Below are positions 1 through 7,154 of a stretch of 10,858 nt of DNA, in pieces. Source of the stretch: NZQO01 sp964639255 (GTDB lineage Bacteria > Bacteroidota > Bacteroidia > Flavobacteriales > Flavobacteriaceae); NCBI GenBank assembly GCA_964639255.1, contig CAZXDP010000073.1:1-10858 (forward strand). Direction: 5' to 3'. A program made the position numbers and the translations under genes. The notes beneath the pieces are model-generated. The model saw only the letters and a program-made list of their open reading frames with translations, was not told the origin of the DNA and did no database searches. Every line of letters starts with the position of its first letter. Position 1 is the stretch's first letter.

Positions 1-827
1 ACATACTCGAAGATACACTGTCATTTCAACTTGCTGGCAGGTATACCGTATTGCAGGAACCGCTTCAACCTGCATTTTTTGGTCAAGAAGCGCCCGAGGG
101 GGTAACTACCAGTTTTCAAAAAGGAGTATACCAGGTTACGTTCAGTAAAATAGACACTGTAAGCACCCAAGCATTGGGTTATTTCAAGGACGCCACGGAT
201 ACCCTCGCACCGCTCAATTTTATTCGCGTACCGCACGGTAAGGGCGATTTTCTCATCCATACCTTACCGGAAGCCTTCTCAAATTATTATCTTCTCAAGG
301 GAAACCACCCATACACCGCACAGTTGTTATCGTATCTCGATGCAAGTACGATTTATTGGGACGGCTATTTAAAAGCGGGACGCCGTGTGGTAACCACGCC
401 CCTTCGATTTGTGCTCACCCAAAGTGCCCTAACGTGGTCGTTTTATATTCTGTTGCTTGGCCTGTTGGTTTTTGTAGTGTTTACAGCAAAGCGCCAACAA
501 CGCATAATTCCCCAAATAGAGCCCCTTGGCAATAGTTCGATCGCGTTTACGAAGGCCGTGGGGCAATTGTATTTTCAGCATAAGGATTACGCCTCGATAA
601 TCAATAAAAAAATCACGTATTTTTTAGAAGAAGTACGATCGCAGTATTACTTGGACACTTCAGAGCTCGATGATGAATTTATCCATAAATTGTCGGTGAA
701 AAGCGGAAAGGGCCTTAGTAAAACCAAAAAGCTGGTACAGTGCATTCGCTATCAGCAACAGCTGGAAATGTATACCGAACAAGACCTTAAGGAACTCAAC
801 AAACGCATTCAGGAATTTAGAACGTAA
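1..827 (+). CDS. DUF4350 domain-containing membrane protein, 5' end cut by window
   Basis: The reading frame is open from the window edge (first whole codon at 3), so the true start lies upstream. About 274 C-terminal residues are visible. The TTG at 51 is internal to the protein and is not a convincing start. The visible part has a soluble stretch with the GKGDFLIHTLPEAF...NYYLL and IYWDGYLK patterns typical of the DUF4350 family of Bacteroidota, then one transmembrane helix (about nt 432-485, TWSFYILLLGLLVFVVF) followed by a basic KRQQR stop-transfer end, then a helical, charged, probably cytoplasmic tail. The stop is 2 nt before the MoxR gene, so the two are almost surely co-transcribed and probably translationally coupled. 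In this phylum the family sits in operons with MoxR, DUF58 and DUF4129 genes. Its molecular function is unknown; a role in an envelope complex served by the MoxR ATPase is inferred from context only. Confidence 0.85.
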   Translation, partial: ILEDTLSFQLAGRYTVLQEPLQPAFFGQEAPEGVTTSFQKGVYQVTFSKIDTVSTQALGYFKDATDTLAPLNFIRVPHGKGDFLIHTLPEAFSNYYLLKGNHPYTAQLLSYLDASTIYWDGYLKAGRRVVTTPLRFVLTQSALTWSFYILLLGLLVFVVFTAKRQQRIIPQIEPLGNSSIAFTKAVGQLYFQHKDYASIINKKITYFLEEVRSQYYLDTSELDDEFIHKLSVKSGKGLSKTKKLVQCIRYQQQLEMYTEQDLKELNKRIQEFRT

Positions 828-829
828 CT

Positions 830-1822
830 ATGGAAGAAACACAGGAGAATTCAATGGAATTCAATACGAGAATCGATTTATCGCAGCTACAGCAGGCAGT
901 TGCCAATATCCAGCAAGAGCTAGCCAAGGTCATTGTAGGCCAAGAAGATATGCTAGAACTGCTCATTGTGTCCGTGTTGGCCGATGGTCATTCGCTAATA
1001 GAGGGGGTGCCAGGGGTGGCCAAAACCGTAACGGCCAAATTACTGGCCAAGACATTGCATGTGGACTTTAGCCGCATTCAGTTTACGCCCGATCTTATGC
1101 CGAGTGATATTCTGGGTACTTCGGTATTCAACGTTAAGAACAATGAATTTGAATATAAAAAAGGTCCCATATTTTCGAACATCGTATTGATAGATGAAAT
1201 CAATAGGGCCCCTGCCAAAACACAGGCCGCACTCTTTGAAGTGATGGAAGAACGGCAAATTACGATGGATGGAACCTTATACAGAATGACCCCTCCATTT
1301 TTGGTATTCGCCACCCAAAACCCAATAGAACAGGAAGGCACCTATGCCCTACCCGAAGCACAACTGGACAGATTCCTATTCAAAATTAATGTTGAATATC
1401 CTACTTTGGAAGAAGAAATTCAAATTCTCGAAAACGAACACAATCGTCAGGACACTCTGGCGCTTGATACGGTGGCACCGGTATTGAGTGGCGCGCAAAT
1501 TGCCGACTATCAAAAAATAATTCGAAAAATAGTAATCGAGAAAAACCTGTTACGGTATATCGCTTCCCTCGTAGAAGGCACTCGTGTAAATGCCAATCTA
1601 TACCTTGGCGCTTCCCCACGGGCTTCTCTCGCCATTATGAATGCAGCAAAGGCTATGGCTGCCATTCGCGGTCGCGATTTTGTAACACCAGACGATATAA
1701 AGAAAGTTGCCGCACCAGTACTGCGCCATCGTATTTTGCTTACTCCCGAACGGGAAATGGAGGGCTTTACTACCGACAAGGTAATTGCACAACTGTTGGA
1801 AACCTTGGAAATACCACGATAA
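830..1822 (+). CDS. MoxR-family AAA+ ATPase
   Basis: This 330-aa protein is a full-length MoxR ATPase. Visible motifs are Walker A GVPGVAKT (residues 59-66), Walker B IVLIDEINRA (118-127), sensor 1 ATQNP (161-165), the conserved EAQLDRF segment (177-183) and sensor 2 GASPR (260-264), followed by a helical lid. MoxR ATPases are cytosolic hexamers thought to remodel or help assemble partner proteins, often with von Willebrand A or DUF58 partners. Here a DUF58 gene follows after 2 nt and a DUF4350 membrane gene precedes by 2 nt, which fits that role. The chosen start is ATG 830. A second in-frame ATG at 854 is preceded by AGGAGA (843-848) and would remove eight non-conserved residues, so it is a real alternative. 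The family call is secure; the physiological substrate is unknown. Confidence 0.96.
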   Translation: MEETQENSMEFNTRIDLSQLQQAVANIQQELAKVIVGQEDMLELLIVSVLADGHSLIEGVPGVAKTVTAKLLAKTLHVDFSRIQFTPDLMPSDILGTSVFNVKNNEFEYKKGPIFSNIVLIDEINRAPAKTQAALFEVMEERQITMDGTLYRMTPPFLVFATQNPIEQEGTYALPEAQLDRFLFKINVEYPTLEEEIQILENEHNRQDTLALDTVAPVLSGAQIADYQKIIRKIVIEKNLLRYIASLVEGTRVNANLYLGASPRASLAIMNAAKAMAAIRGRDFVTPDDIKKVAAPVLRHRILLTPEREMEGFTTDKVIAQLLETLEIPR

Positions 1823-1824
1823 AA

Positions 1825-3159
1825 TTGAGAGCATTCCTAAAAAGCCTGTATCTTAAAAAACGCTTCTTCGCGCTGCTATTCGCATTGGCGGCAGGATTTG
1901 TACTGGCGTTTTTTTATGAATCCGTTTTAGGAATATTGCAATTAGTTTTCTGGCTATTGATAGGTCTTTTGATATGCGATATCCTACTGCTGTATCAAAA
2001 CCGCATAGGAATACAAGGAAAGCGTGTGCTGCCCGATAAGCTTTCAAACGGAGATGATAACGAGATTACCATCGAGGTGGTGAACCGATTTCGGTTTCCA
2101 GTTCTGCTAACCATCATTGACGAACTACCAGTGCAATGGCAACGGCGCGATTTTAAGATGGAAACCCAACTGCAGCCGGGGCAGGCAAAGGCACTTTCGT
2201 ACACTGTAAGGCCTACGCAACGGGGCGAATACCATTTTGGGAACGTGAACGTCTTCGTTACTAGCATCTTAGGATTAGCGGCAAGAAGACAACAGTTTAG
2301 CAATGAGGCTATGGTGCCCAACTATCCTTCCTTTCTTCAGCTAAAGAAATATGATTTCCTGGCTTTCACGAACAAGCTGAAACTGTTCGGCTTAAAAAAA
2401 ATTAGGCGTATAGGCCATACGCTGGAGTTCGAGCAAATTAAAGAATATGTGCCGGGTGATGACGTGCGCACCATTAACTGGAAGGCTACCGCCAAGCATA
2501 ACGAGCTAATGGTCAACCAGTTCCAAGATGAGAAATCGCAGCCTGTTTATTCGGTAATCGATAAGGGACGTGTGATGAAAATGCCCTTTAACGAACTAAG
2601 CCTGTTAGATTATGCCATCAATGCCACGTTGGTAATTTCAAATGTGGTGCTTAAAAAGAACGACAAGGCGGGTATGTTCACTTTTTCGAGAAAAGTAGAA
2701 GACCGGGTGGCACCTCAGCGCAAGCCTGCACAAATGCAACTTATCTTGGAAACGCTCTATAACATCGAAACCGATTTTTCGGAAAGCGACTTCGCTAGGT
2801 TGTACGTCGATATAAAACGGCACGTTAAGCACCGCAGTTTGCTATTGCTCTATACCAATTTTGAAACCCTCGATGCCCTGCATAGGCAACTTCCCTATTT
2901 GCAAGCGCTCAACAAGGCACACCTACTCGTGGTTATCTTTTTCGAAAATACAGAATTGATAGGGTTCTTGGAATCGCCCGCGCATAGTACTAAGGAAATT
3001 TTCGAAAAGACCATCGCCGAAAAATTTGTGTACGAAAAGAAACTTATCGTCGCAGAACTTCAAAAATACGGCATACAGAGCATCTTGACCGCCCCTGAAA
3101 ACCTTACGGTACACACCTTGAACAAATACCTTGAAATCAAGGCGAGGGGTTTATTGTAG
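1825..3159 (+). CDS. DUF58 domain-containing membrane protein, TTG start
   Basis: The 444-aa protein has two N-terminal transmembrane helices (about 13-31 and 36-55), a beta-rich region, and the DUF58 signature EYVPGDDVRTINWKATAK (207-224). A von Willebrand A-like fold follows (about 240-420). The position that is DxSxS in metal-binding vWA domains reads D-K-G-R here (246-249), so a classic MIDAS site seems absent. The frame has no ATG before residue 111 (nt 2155-2160), which lies after the membrane helices. The first plausible initiator is TTG 1825, 2 nt after the MoxR stop, which suggests translational coupling. DUF58 proteins are usual partners of MoxR ATPases; the pair is thought to act on envelope or secreted proteins. 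It is the last gene of the operon, followed by about 110 nt of noncoding sequence. Confidence 0.93.
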   Translation: MRAFLKSLYLKKRFFALLFALAAGFVLAFFYESVLGILQLVFWLLIGLLICDILLLYQNRIGIQGKRVLPDKLSNGDDNEITIEVVNRFRFPVLLTIIDELPVQWQRRDFKMETQLQPGQAKALSYTVRPTQRGEYHFGNVNVFVTSILGLAARRQQFSNEAMVPNYPSFLQLKKYDFLAFTNKLKLFGLKKIRRIGHTLEFEQIKEYVPGDDVRTINWKATAKHNELMVNQFQDEKSQPVYSVIDKGRVMKMPFNELSLLDYAINATLVISNVVLKKNDKAGMFTFSRKVEDRVAPQRKPAQMQLILETLYNIETDFSESDFARLYVDIKRHVKHRSLLLLYTNFETLDALHRQLPYLQALNKAHLLVVIFFENTELIGFLESPAHSTKEIFEKTIAEKFVYEKKLIVAELQKYGIQSILTAPENLTVHTLNKYLEIKARGLL

Positions 3160-3202
3160 CAACATTTTACAACTCACCCGCCTATTTCCACAGTTGGGTA
3201 GA

Positions 3203-3225
3203 TTCCTTTTTCTGAAGAAAAGGAA
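3203..3225 (+). terminator. Weak hairpin after the DUF58 gene
   Basis: TTCCTTTT (3203-3210) pairs with AAAAGGAA (3218-3225) around a 7-nt loop, 43 nt after the DUF58 stop. It lacks a following T run, so it is not a classic intrinsic terminator. It may stabilise the 3' end of the operon transcript or be chance in an A/T-rich spacer. Confidence 0.25.
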
Positions 3226-3231
3226 ACAGGA

Positions 3232-3239
3232 CATCTTTG
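3232..3239 (+). promoter_or_regulatory. Possible -7 promoter element for the DUF2141 gene
   Basis: CATCTTTG differs by one base from the Bacteroidota -7 consensus TAnnTTTG. It lies 29 nt before the ATG at 3269, which would leave a short untranslated leader of roughly 20-25 nt. No clear -33 TTG at the expected spacing is seen. It fits separate transcription of this secreted-protein gene from the upstream operon, but rests on one motif only. Confidence 0.35.
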
Positions 3240-3268
3240 CTTCAGAAAATCATTTAAAACCAAACGAC

Positions 3269-3703
3269 ATGAAAATCATCCTTTGCACACTTAGCCTCAC
3301 CTTGGCTCTATTAACTGGCTTCGGCCAACATTCTGCAGCGCAAAATGCATCTGGAAACGGTACCTCCATCACGGTGACCGTTCCTGTTAAAAGCGACTCG
3401 GGCGTCGTAATCGTAGGGCTCTACGAGGCCCATAATTTTATGCAAAATCCATCCCAAGGCCTGGAAGGCAACATTGAAGATGGAAAGGCCACGGTTACCT
3501 TTCGCGATGTTCCGCAAGGCGAATATGCCATTGTCCTCTTTCACGACACCAACGGTAATAAACGTATGGATTTCGAAACGAACGGTATGCCCCTCGAAAT
3601 GTACGGGGTATCAAACAACGTAATGAGTATGGGACCTCCGCAATGGAGCGACGCCAAATTTGAGGTAAAGGACCAGCCCCTTCAGCTCGAAATTAGACTG
3701 TAA
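3269..3703 (+). CDS. DUF2141 domain-containing secreted protein
   Basis: The start is ATG 3269, which gives a 144-aa protein with a clear signal peptide (MKIILCTLSLTLALLTGFG, cleavage probably after SAA at 22-24). The frame is open further upstream to about 3131, but those residues overlap the DUF58 gene, are not signal-like and are rejected. The mature part is a single beta-sandwich-like DUF2141 domain with the hallmark DTNGNKRMDFETNGMPLEMYG (93-113). Its Asp/Asn-rich loop resembles a calcium-binding turn, and GVSNN follows. DUF2141 proteins are small periplasmic or exported proteins of unknown function, common in Bacteroidota. It is likely a single-gene transcript, with a possible promoter just upstream and a strong terminator just downstream. 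The family call is confident; no function can be given. Confidence 0.9.
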   Translation: MKIILCTLSLTLALLTGFGQHSAAQNASGNGTSITVTVPVKSDSGVVIVGLYEAHNFMQNPSQGLEGNIEDGKATVTFRDVPQGEYAIVLFHDTNGNKRMDFETNGMPLEMYGVSNNVMSMGPPQWSDAKFEVKDQPLQLEIRL

Positions 3704-3730
3704 CATAGCTTACCGCTGAATACTCATTCC

Positions 3731-3758
3731 AAAGCAACCCGTAGAGGTTGCTTTTTTT
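3731..3758 (+). terminator. Rho-independent terminator after DUF2141 gene
   Basis: AAAGCAACC (3731-3739) pairs perfectly with GGTTGCTTT (3746-3754) around a 6-nt loop, and the T run continues to 3758. It lies 28 nt after the DUF2141 stop and before the oxyR promoter, so it separates the two transcripts. Confidence 0.85.
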
Positions 3759-3812
3759 ATAGTCAAAATCTTATTTTTCGCCAAGAACGATAGTTTTTTT
3801 CAATAACCGCCG

Positions 3813-3820
3813 TATCTTTG
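3813..3820 (+). promoter_or_regulatory. Probable -7 promoter element of oxyR
   Basis: TATCTTTG matches the Bacteroidota -7 consensus TAnnTTTG exactly. It lies 20 nt before the ATG at 3841, so the leader would be only about 13-15 nt. A T-rich stretch (3794-3800) lies upstream, but no TTG at the usual -33 spacing is evident. OxyR proteins often repress their own gene, so an operator could overlap this element, but I see no clear dyad. Confidence 0.55.
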
Positions 3821-3840
3821 TAGAAACTATTCCATAACAA

Positions 3841-4779
3841 ATGACCATCACCCAACTTAAATATGTACTCGCGGTGGCAGAGCATCAAAACTTCACCAAA
3901 GCTGCCCAAAAAACCTTTGTAACCCAGCCCACGCTTAGCATGCAAATTCAAAAATTGGAGGATGAGCTGGATATTTTAATCTTCGATAGGAGCAAAAAGC
4001 CGATCGAGCTAACCTCGGTGGGCAGAAAAATTGTGAGCCAGGCCCGAAATATCGTCAATGAAGCCGAACGGATGCAGGACGTTGTCGACCAAGAGAAAGG
4101 TTTTATAGGAGGGGACTATCGTTTGGGAATTATCCCAACGGTTATGCCCACATTGCTGCCTATGTTTTTAAAGACTTTTACCGCCCGCTATCCCAAAATT
4201 CATCTAAAAATCGAAGAGCTTACTACCGAGGAGATCATTGCCAAAATTCATGAAGGACACTTAGATGCCGCCGTGGCCGCTACACCGCTCAAACAGGAAA
4301 AAATTAAGGAACGACCCTTATACTATGAGCCCTTTGTTGGTTATATCCCAGAAAACCATAGGCTTTTCGCCAAGCGTACCATCGACTCGGCCGATCTCGA
4401 CTTGGATGACATTTTGTTATTGGAAGACGGACATTGCTTTAGGGATGGCGTTATCAATTTGTGCAAGGCATCCAAAAACCAAAAGGGAGAGGCCTTTCAA
4501 CTGGAGAGCGGAAGTTTTGAAACCTTGATTAAATTATCGCACGAGGGATTGGGAATGACCTTGCTACCTTATTTGCACACTTTAGATCTTTCCGAGGAAA
4601 AGCACAAATACCTGCGCAACTTTGCCGAGCCATCGCCCGCGAGGGAAGTAAGCCTTCTATACAGCAGTAGCGAACTCAAAATGCAGATAACCAATGCTTT
4701 GTACGATACCGTTGCTGGCATCGTACGCGGTGCCATTGCCTTTCAAGATGTAAAAATTATCAGCCCGGTGGCGAAATAG
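3841..4779 (+). CDS. oxyR: Hydrogen peroxide-responsive LysR-type regulator OxyR
   Basis: The 312-aa protein has an N-terminal LysR helix-turn-helix (MTITQLKYVLAVAEHQNFTKAA, with QPTLSMQIQKLE as the recognition part) and a C-terminal substrate-binding-type domain (about 90-300). It carries the OxyR redox segment LLLEDGHCFRDGVINLC, with cysteines at residues 199 and 208, the same numbers as in E. coli OxyR. Thr100, Thr129 and His198, which take part in the peroxide pocket of characterised OxyR proteins, are also present. In the known mechanism H2O2 oxidises the first cysteine, a disulfide forms, and the regulator changes how it activates catalase, peroxiredoxin and Dps genes. No such target gene lies in this window, so it acts in trans. 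It is monocistronic: its own -7 element lies upstream and a shared terminator downstream. Confidence 0.95.
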   Translation: MTITQLKYVLAVAEHQNFTKAAQKTFVTQPTLSMQIQKLEDELDILIFDRSKKPIELTSVGRKIVSQARNIVNEAERMQDVVDQEKGFIGGDYRLGIIPTVMPTLLPMFLKTFTARYPKIHLKIEELTTEEIIAKIHEGHLDAAVAATPLKQEKIKERPLYYEPFVGYIPENHRLFAKRTIDSADLDLDDILLLEDGHCFRDGVINLCKASKNQKGEAFQLESGSFETLIKLSHEGLGMTLLPYLHTLDLSEEKHKYLRNFAEPSPAREVSLLYSSSELKMQITNALYDTVAGIVRGAIAFQDVKIISPVAK

Positions 4780-4806
4780 CTAAAAACAGAATGATATAGG
4801 AAATGA

Positions 4807-4834
4807 AAAATCCCCCGTGGTAGCGGGGGATTTT
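4807..4834. terminator. Bidirectional GC-rich terminator between convergent genes
   Basis: AAAATCCCCC (4807-4816) pairs with GGGGGATTTT (4825-4834) as a perfect 10-bp stem that an extra G-C pair can extend to 11. The A run on one side and T run on the other let it work on both strands. It sits between oxyR (ends 4779) and the minus-strand gene ending at 4836, and probably terminates both. Confidence 0.88.
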
Positions 4835-4835
4835 C

Positions 4836-5033
4836 TTATGGATTTAAATAAATTAGACATTGATTGAGTTGGGGGTTCTGTTTTATGAGCTTGTCCACCC
4901 AAAGCTTTAACTCCTCTATTTCATAGGGAAGCAATCGTTTTAGGGCTTTTTGTAACTCCTTACAGAACAAGTTCACATCGAAGCTTACTTTAGACAGCAC
5001 GGCTTTGGTGTAGTCAAACATTGCTCTTGCCAT
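4836..5033 (-). CDS. Small helical hypothetical protein
   Basis: This 65-aa protein starts with an ATG at 5033 (MARAMFDYTKAVLSKVSFD) and looks fully helical and amphipathic, with patterns such as LFCKELQKALKRLLPYEIEELKLWVDKLI. It has cysteines at residues 24 and 59, no signal peptide and no membrane segment, so it is probably cytosolic. Coding is supported by the clean start, a stop 2 nt from the terminator stem, and a protein-like composition with a regular heptad-like hydrophobic spacing. It resembles short uncharacterised proteins I associate with Flavobacteriaceae, but I cannot name a family. The 124-nt A/T-rich gap to the upstream TIGR00266 gene should hold its own promoter, although I find no exact consensus there. 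Function unknown. Confidence 0.75.
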   Translation of the reverse strand: MARAMFDYTKAVLSKVSFDVNLFCKELQKALKRLLPYEIEELKLWVDKLIKQNPQLNQCLIYLNP

Positions 5034-5157
5034 AGTTAAACAGAGTTTTTAATTAGATTAAGTAGTTGTTGTCTATAGGCAGCTTTATTTTTGTTTTACT
5101 GTTTAAATATAACAAAAAAAATGGGTAAATAGTCTATATGTTAACAACTAAAGTATG

Positions 5158-5958
5158 TTAAAATCGGTTATCGCCATCGAGCAAATCTCCCAATCCCCCT
5201 AAGATACTGCCCTCGCCTTTATCCTTTCCGCCCCCTTTAGGAGCAGCAGCCCAAACCCTACTTGCGAGCCTACTAAAGGGAAGCGATTGTATGTACACTG
5301 TACCAGGCCCGGTAAGGGTAGCAAAAAAGAGCCCTTCCCCACCGAAAAGGGTATTCTTGATTCCGCCTACGAATTCGATGTCGTAATCGACGCTACTATC
5401 AAAACCAATAATACAACCCGTATCTACCTTGAGTTTCTCTCCGGGACCAAGTTCCTTGGTAGCCGTAGTCCCGCCCGCGTGAACGAAAGCCATTCCATTG
5501 CCTTCCAGTTTTTGCATAATAAATCCTTCTCCGCCAAAGAGCCCGCGGCCCAACTTTCGGGAAAATTCAATACCGATAGATACCCCTTTGGCCGCACATA
5601 GAAAGGCATCTTTTTGGCAGATAAACTTTCCTCCAAACTGGGCCAGGTCTATAGCTATAATCTTGCCAGGATAGGGCGAGGCGAAGCTAACTCGCTTTTT
5701 GCCCGGCACCGTATTGTAAAATGCGGTCATAAACAAACTCTCGCCGGTAAGCAATCGTTTCCCGGCACCAAAAATCTTGCCGAGTACGCTCGAATCTTTG
5801 GCGGAACCATCACCAAAAATAGTCTCCATCTTAATACCGGTATCCATCATCATAAAGCTACCAGCCTCGGCCACAACGCCTTCTTGGGGGTCCAACTCTA
5901 TCTCCACATACTGCATTTCTTCGCCGTAAATGGTATAATCGATCTCGTGTGCATTCAT
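5158..5958 (-). CDS. TIGR00266/AIM24 family protein
   Basis: The 266-aa protein starts at ATG 5958 (MNAHEIDYTIYGEEMQYVEI) and has the AIM24 (DUF124) beta-prism pattern: VVAEAGSFMMMD (28-39), GESLFMTAF (72-80), two copies of LFGGEG (140-145 and 204-209), and GPGTVYIQSLPFSRLASR (217-234). It ends in a Gly/Lys-rich, probably flexible tail (about 238-266). It has no signal peptide or membrane helix. Bacterial members are widespread and uncharacterised; the name-giving relative is the yeast mitochondrial protein AIM24, needed for normal inner-membrane organisation. The DUF4442 gene ends 58 nt upstream on the same strand, so the two could be co-transcribed. The family call is secure; a biochemical role is not known. 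Confidence 0.92.
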   Translation of the reverse strand: MNAHEIDYTIYGEEMQYVEIELDPQEGVVAEAGSFMMMDTGIKMETIFGDGSAKDSSVLGKIFGAGKRLLTGESLFMTAFYNTVPGKKRVSFASPYPGKIIAIDLAQFGGKFICQKDAFLCAAKGVSIGIEFSRKLGRGLFGGEGFIMQKLEGNGMAFVHAGGTTATKELGPGEKLKVDTGCIIGFDSSVDYDIEFVGGIKNTLFGGEGLFFATLTGPGTVYIQSLPFSRLASRVWAAAPKGGGKDKGEGSILGGLGDLLDGDNRF

Positions 5959-6016
5959 AAGTATAATTTTATAATAAGTAACGTATTAGTTTCAACCACG
6001 CCCCCTTCGTTACAGG

Positions 6017-6490
6017 TTATCTGCTCTGGAGAGTTATATCCTTAGGTTTAATTGTCCATTCAAATTCGAAAACAGCCACTACCTCGTTATGTGCGTTGCG
6101 GCCCTCGGCACGCATCCAACAGCTCACCCCCTCTCCTGTTTCAACCGAACGGTCTACGGCATTGCGTATAGCTTGTCCATCCAAACAGGTAAAACGTATT
6201 TTGCCAGTAGCTTTTTTAGTGAAGGTAGCCTTATTGCTGGCTACCAACATCGAAATTGGTCGGTTTTTTTCCTTTATACAAGCCATTACCAAAGCCCCGG
6301 TACTCAGCTCGGCGGCCATACCTTGCACTGCCCAAAACATAGACCGAAACGGATTTTGGTTAATCCAGCGATGCCTTACGGTGGTTACGGCCTGATTTGC
6401 ATCAATGCTGTGCAACCGCACCCCGCACAAAAATGCAGCTGGGAGATTAAACGCCAAGAACAGATTGATTTTCCTAGGGCTTAATGCCAT
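6017..6490 (-). CDS. DUF4442 hotdog-fold (thioesterase-like) protein
   Basis: The 157-aa product has the DUF4442 pattern: N-terminal SPRKINLFLAFNLPAAFLCG, then a hotdog-fold core with HRWINQNPFRSMFWAVQGMAAELSTG (about 40-65) and VVAVFEFEWTIKP near the end. The family is related to acyl-CoA thioesterases, but no substrate has been established that I know of. I chose ATG 6490. The frame also has a GTG at 6508 that would add six residues, but a likely -7 promoter element overlaps that GTG, and family members usually begin just before SP(R/K)K. It has no signal peptide. It lies divergent from the DUF4870 operon across a 133-nt spacer, and 58 nt upstream of the TIGR00266 gene on the same strand. 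Confidence 0.88.
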   Translation of the reverse strand: MALSPRKINLFLAFNLPAAFLCGVRLHSIDANQAVTTVRHRWINQNPFRSMFWAVQGMAAELSTGALVMACIKEKNRPISMLVASNKATFTKKATGKIRFTCLDGQAIRNAVDRSVETGEGVSCWMRAEGRNAHNEVVAVFEFEWTIKPKDITLQSR

Positions 6491-6507
6491 TTTGAAAAGA
6501 TTTATCA

Positions 6508-6515
6508 CGAAGATA
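6508..6515 (-). promoter_or_regulatory. Possible -7 promoter element for the DUF4442 gene
   Basis: On the minus strand the sequence reads TATCTTCG, one base from the Bacteroidota consensus TAnnTTTG. It lies 17 nt before the chosen ATG at 6490 and overlaps the alternative GTG at 6508, which argues for the shorter protein. No -33 TTG at the usual spacing is seen. Confidence 0.45.
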
Positions 6516-6596
6516 CTGGAAATTTCAAAAACCTTAATTTCTTAAATTTTTGTTAATTTTCAGTACTATGCGTTACATAATACCTTTTTTTAGACA

Positions 6597-6604
6597 TATA
6601 TTTG
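6597..6604 (+). promoter_or_regulatory. Probable -7 promoter element of the DUF4870-PadR-PspC-GIN operon
   Basis: TATATTTG matches the Bacteroidota -7 consensus TAnnTTTG exactly. It is 19 nt before the ATG of the first gene, so the leader would be about 13 nt. The spacer is very A/T-rich. An alternating ACATATATTTGTAT segment covers the element and could be contacted by the operon's own PadR regulator, but the dyad is poor. No clear -33 TTG is seen. Confidence 0.55.
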
Positions 6605-6623
6605 TATAAGAATCTATTAAACT

Positions 6624-7154
6624 ATGGAAACTACCGTAACCGATAACCAAAAACAAGTAGGGGCGTTGCTTCATATAGCGACATTTCTGAAGTATTTTTT
6701 CCCATTGGCGAATTTCTTCGCGCCTCTTTTAATTTGGACTTTTAACAAAGAGAAGCCTTTTATAGATCACCACGGCAAAGAAGCCATCAACTTCCAACTT
6801 AGCCTATTGCTCTATAGTATAGCTATTGTATTGTTGTGCCTCCCCTTTTTTATAATTGGTGCTGTCGATTTCATCTCGTTGATGGAATCCTTGGACAATC
6901 AATTTATCGAGGTGCGGTACAGTCACATTGAAAATATAACGGGATATATCATCCTTTTTGGCATTGTAGCCTTGCTGCTGTTCGGTCTTTTCATTTTTGA
7001 ACTATACGCTGTTATCACGGCAGCAATGTATGCCTCTAAGGGAGAACCATACTCCTATCCGCTTTGTATACCATTCATCAAAACCAAGCCTGTAGCTGTG
7101 GCTCCGCCGCACTCCGGGCCTATAAATCAATCAAAAAATGAGCACACTAGTTAG
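6624..7154 (+). CDS. DUF4870 domain-containing membrane protein
   Basis: The 176-aa protein has the DUF4870 pattern: VGALLHIATFLKYFFPLANFF near the start, then the signature DHHGKEAINFQLS (48-60), and three predicted membrane segments (about 17-39, 57-81 and 106-135). The last is followed by AAMYASKGEPYSYP, the usual end of the domain. A short hydrophilic Pro-rich tail follows (157-176). DUF4870 proteins (formerly grouped with Tic20-like proteins) have no known activity. It is the first gene of the operon. Its last 17 nt overlap the start of the 58-aa small gene, and PadR, PspC and GIN genes follow on the same strand. The start at ATG 6624 is supported by an exact -7 element 19 nt upstream. 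A role in the same envelope process as the PspC and GIN proteins is inferred from this linkage. Confidence 0.93.
   Translation: METTVTDNQKQVGALLHIATFLKYFFPLANFFAPLLIWTFNKEKPFIDHHGKEAINFQLSLLLYSIAIVLLCLPFFIIGAVDFISLMESLDNQFIEVRYSHIENITGYIILFGIVALLLFGLFIFELYAVITAAMYASKGEPYSYPLCIPFIKTKPVAVAPPHSGPINQSKNEHTS

Noticed and set aside
3131..3268. Upstream extension of the DUF2141 frame to 3131.
   Set aside because: It would overlap the DUF58 gene and bury the clear signal peptide that starts at ATG 3269.
5287..5601. Plus-strand open frame of 104 codons opposite the TIGR00266 gene.
   Set aside because: It is the antisense shadow of a well-supported family gene, with no recognisable domain or start context.
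5614..6045. Plus-strand open frame of 143 codons across the TIGR00266 and DUF4442 genes.
   Set aside because: It is antisense to two genes with clear family patterns and has no protein-like features of its own.
6595..6608. ACATATATTTGTAT over the operon -7 element as a PadR operator.
   Set aside because: Only about half of the positions are symmetric, and it does not match the ATGT-N8-ACAT pattern known for PadR; mostly A/T composition.
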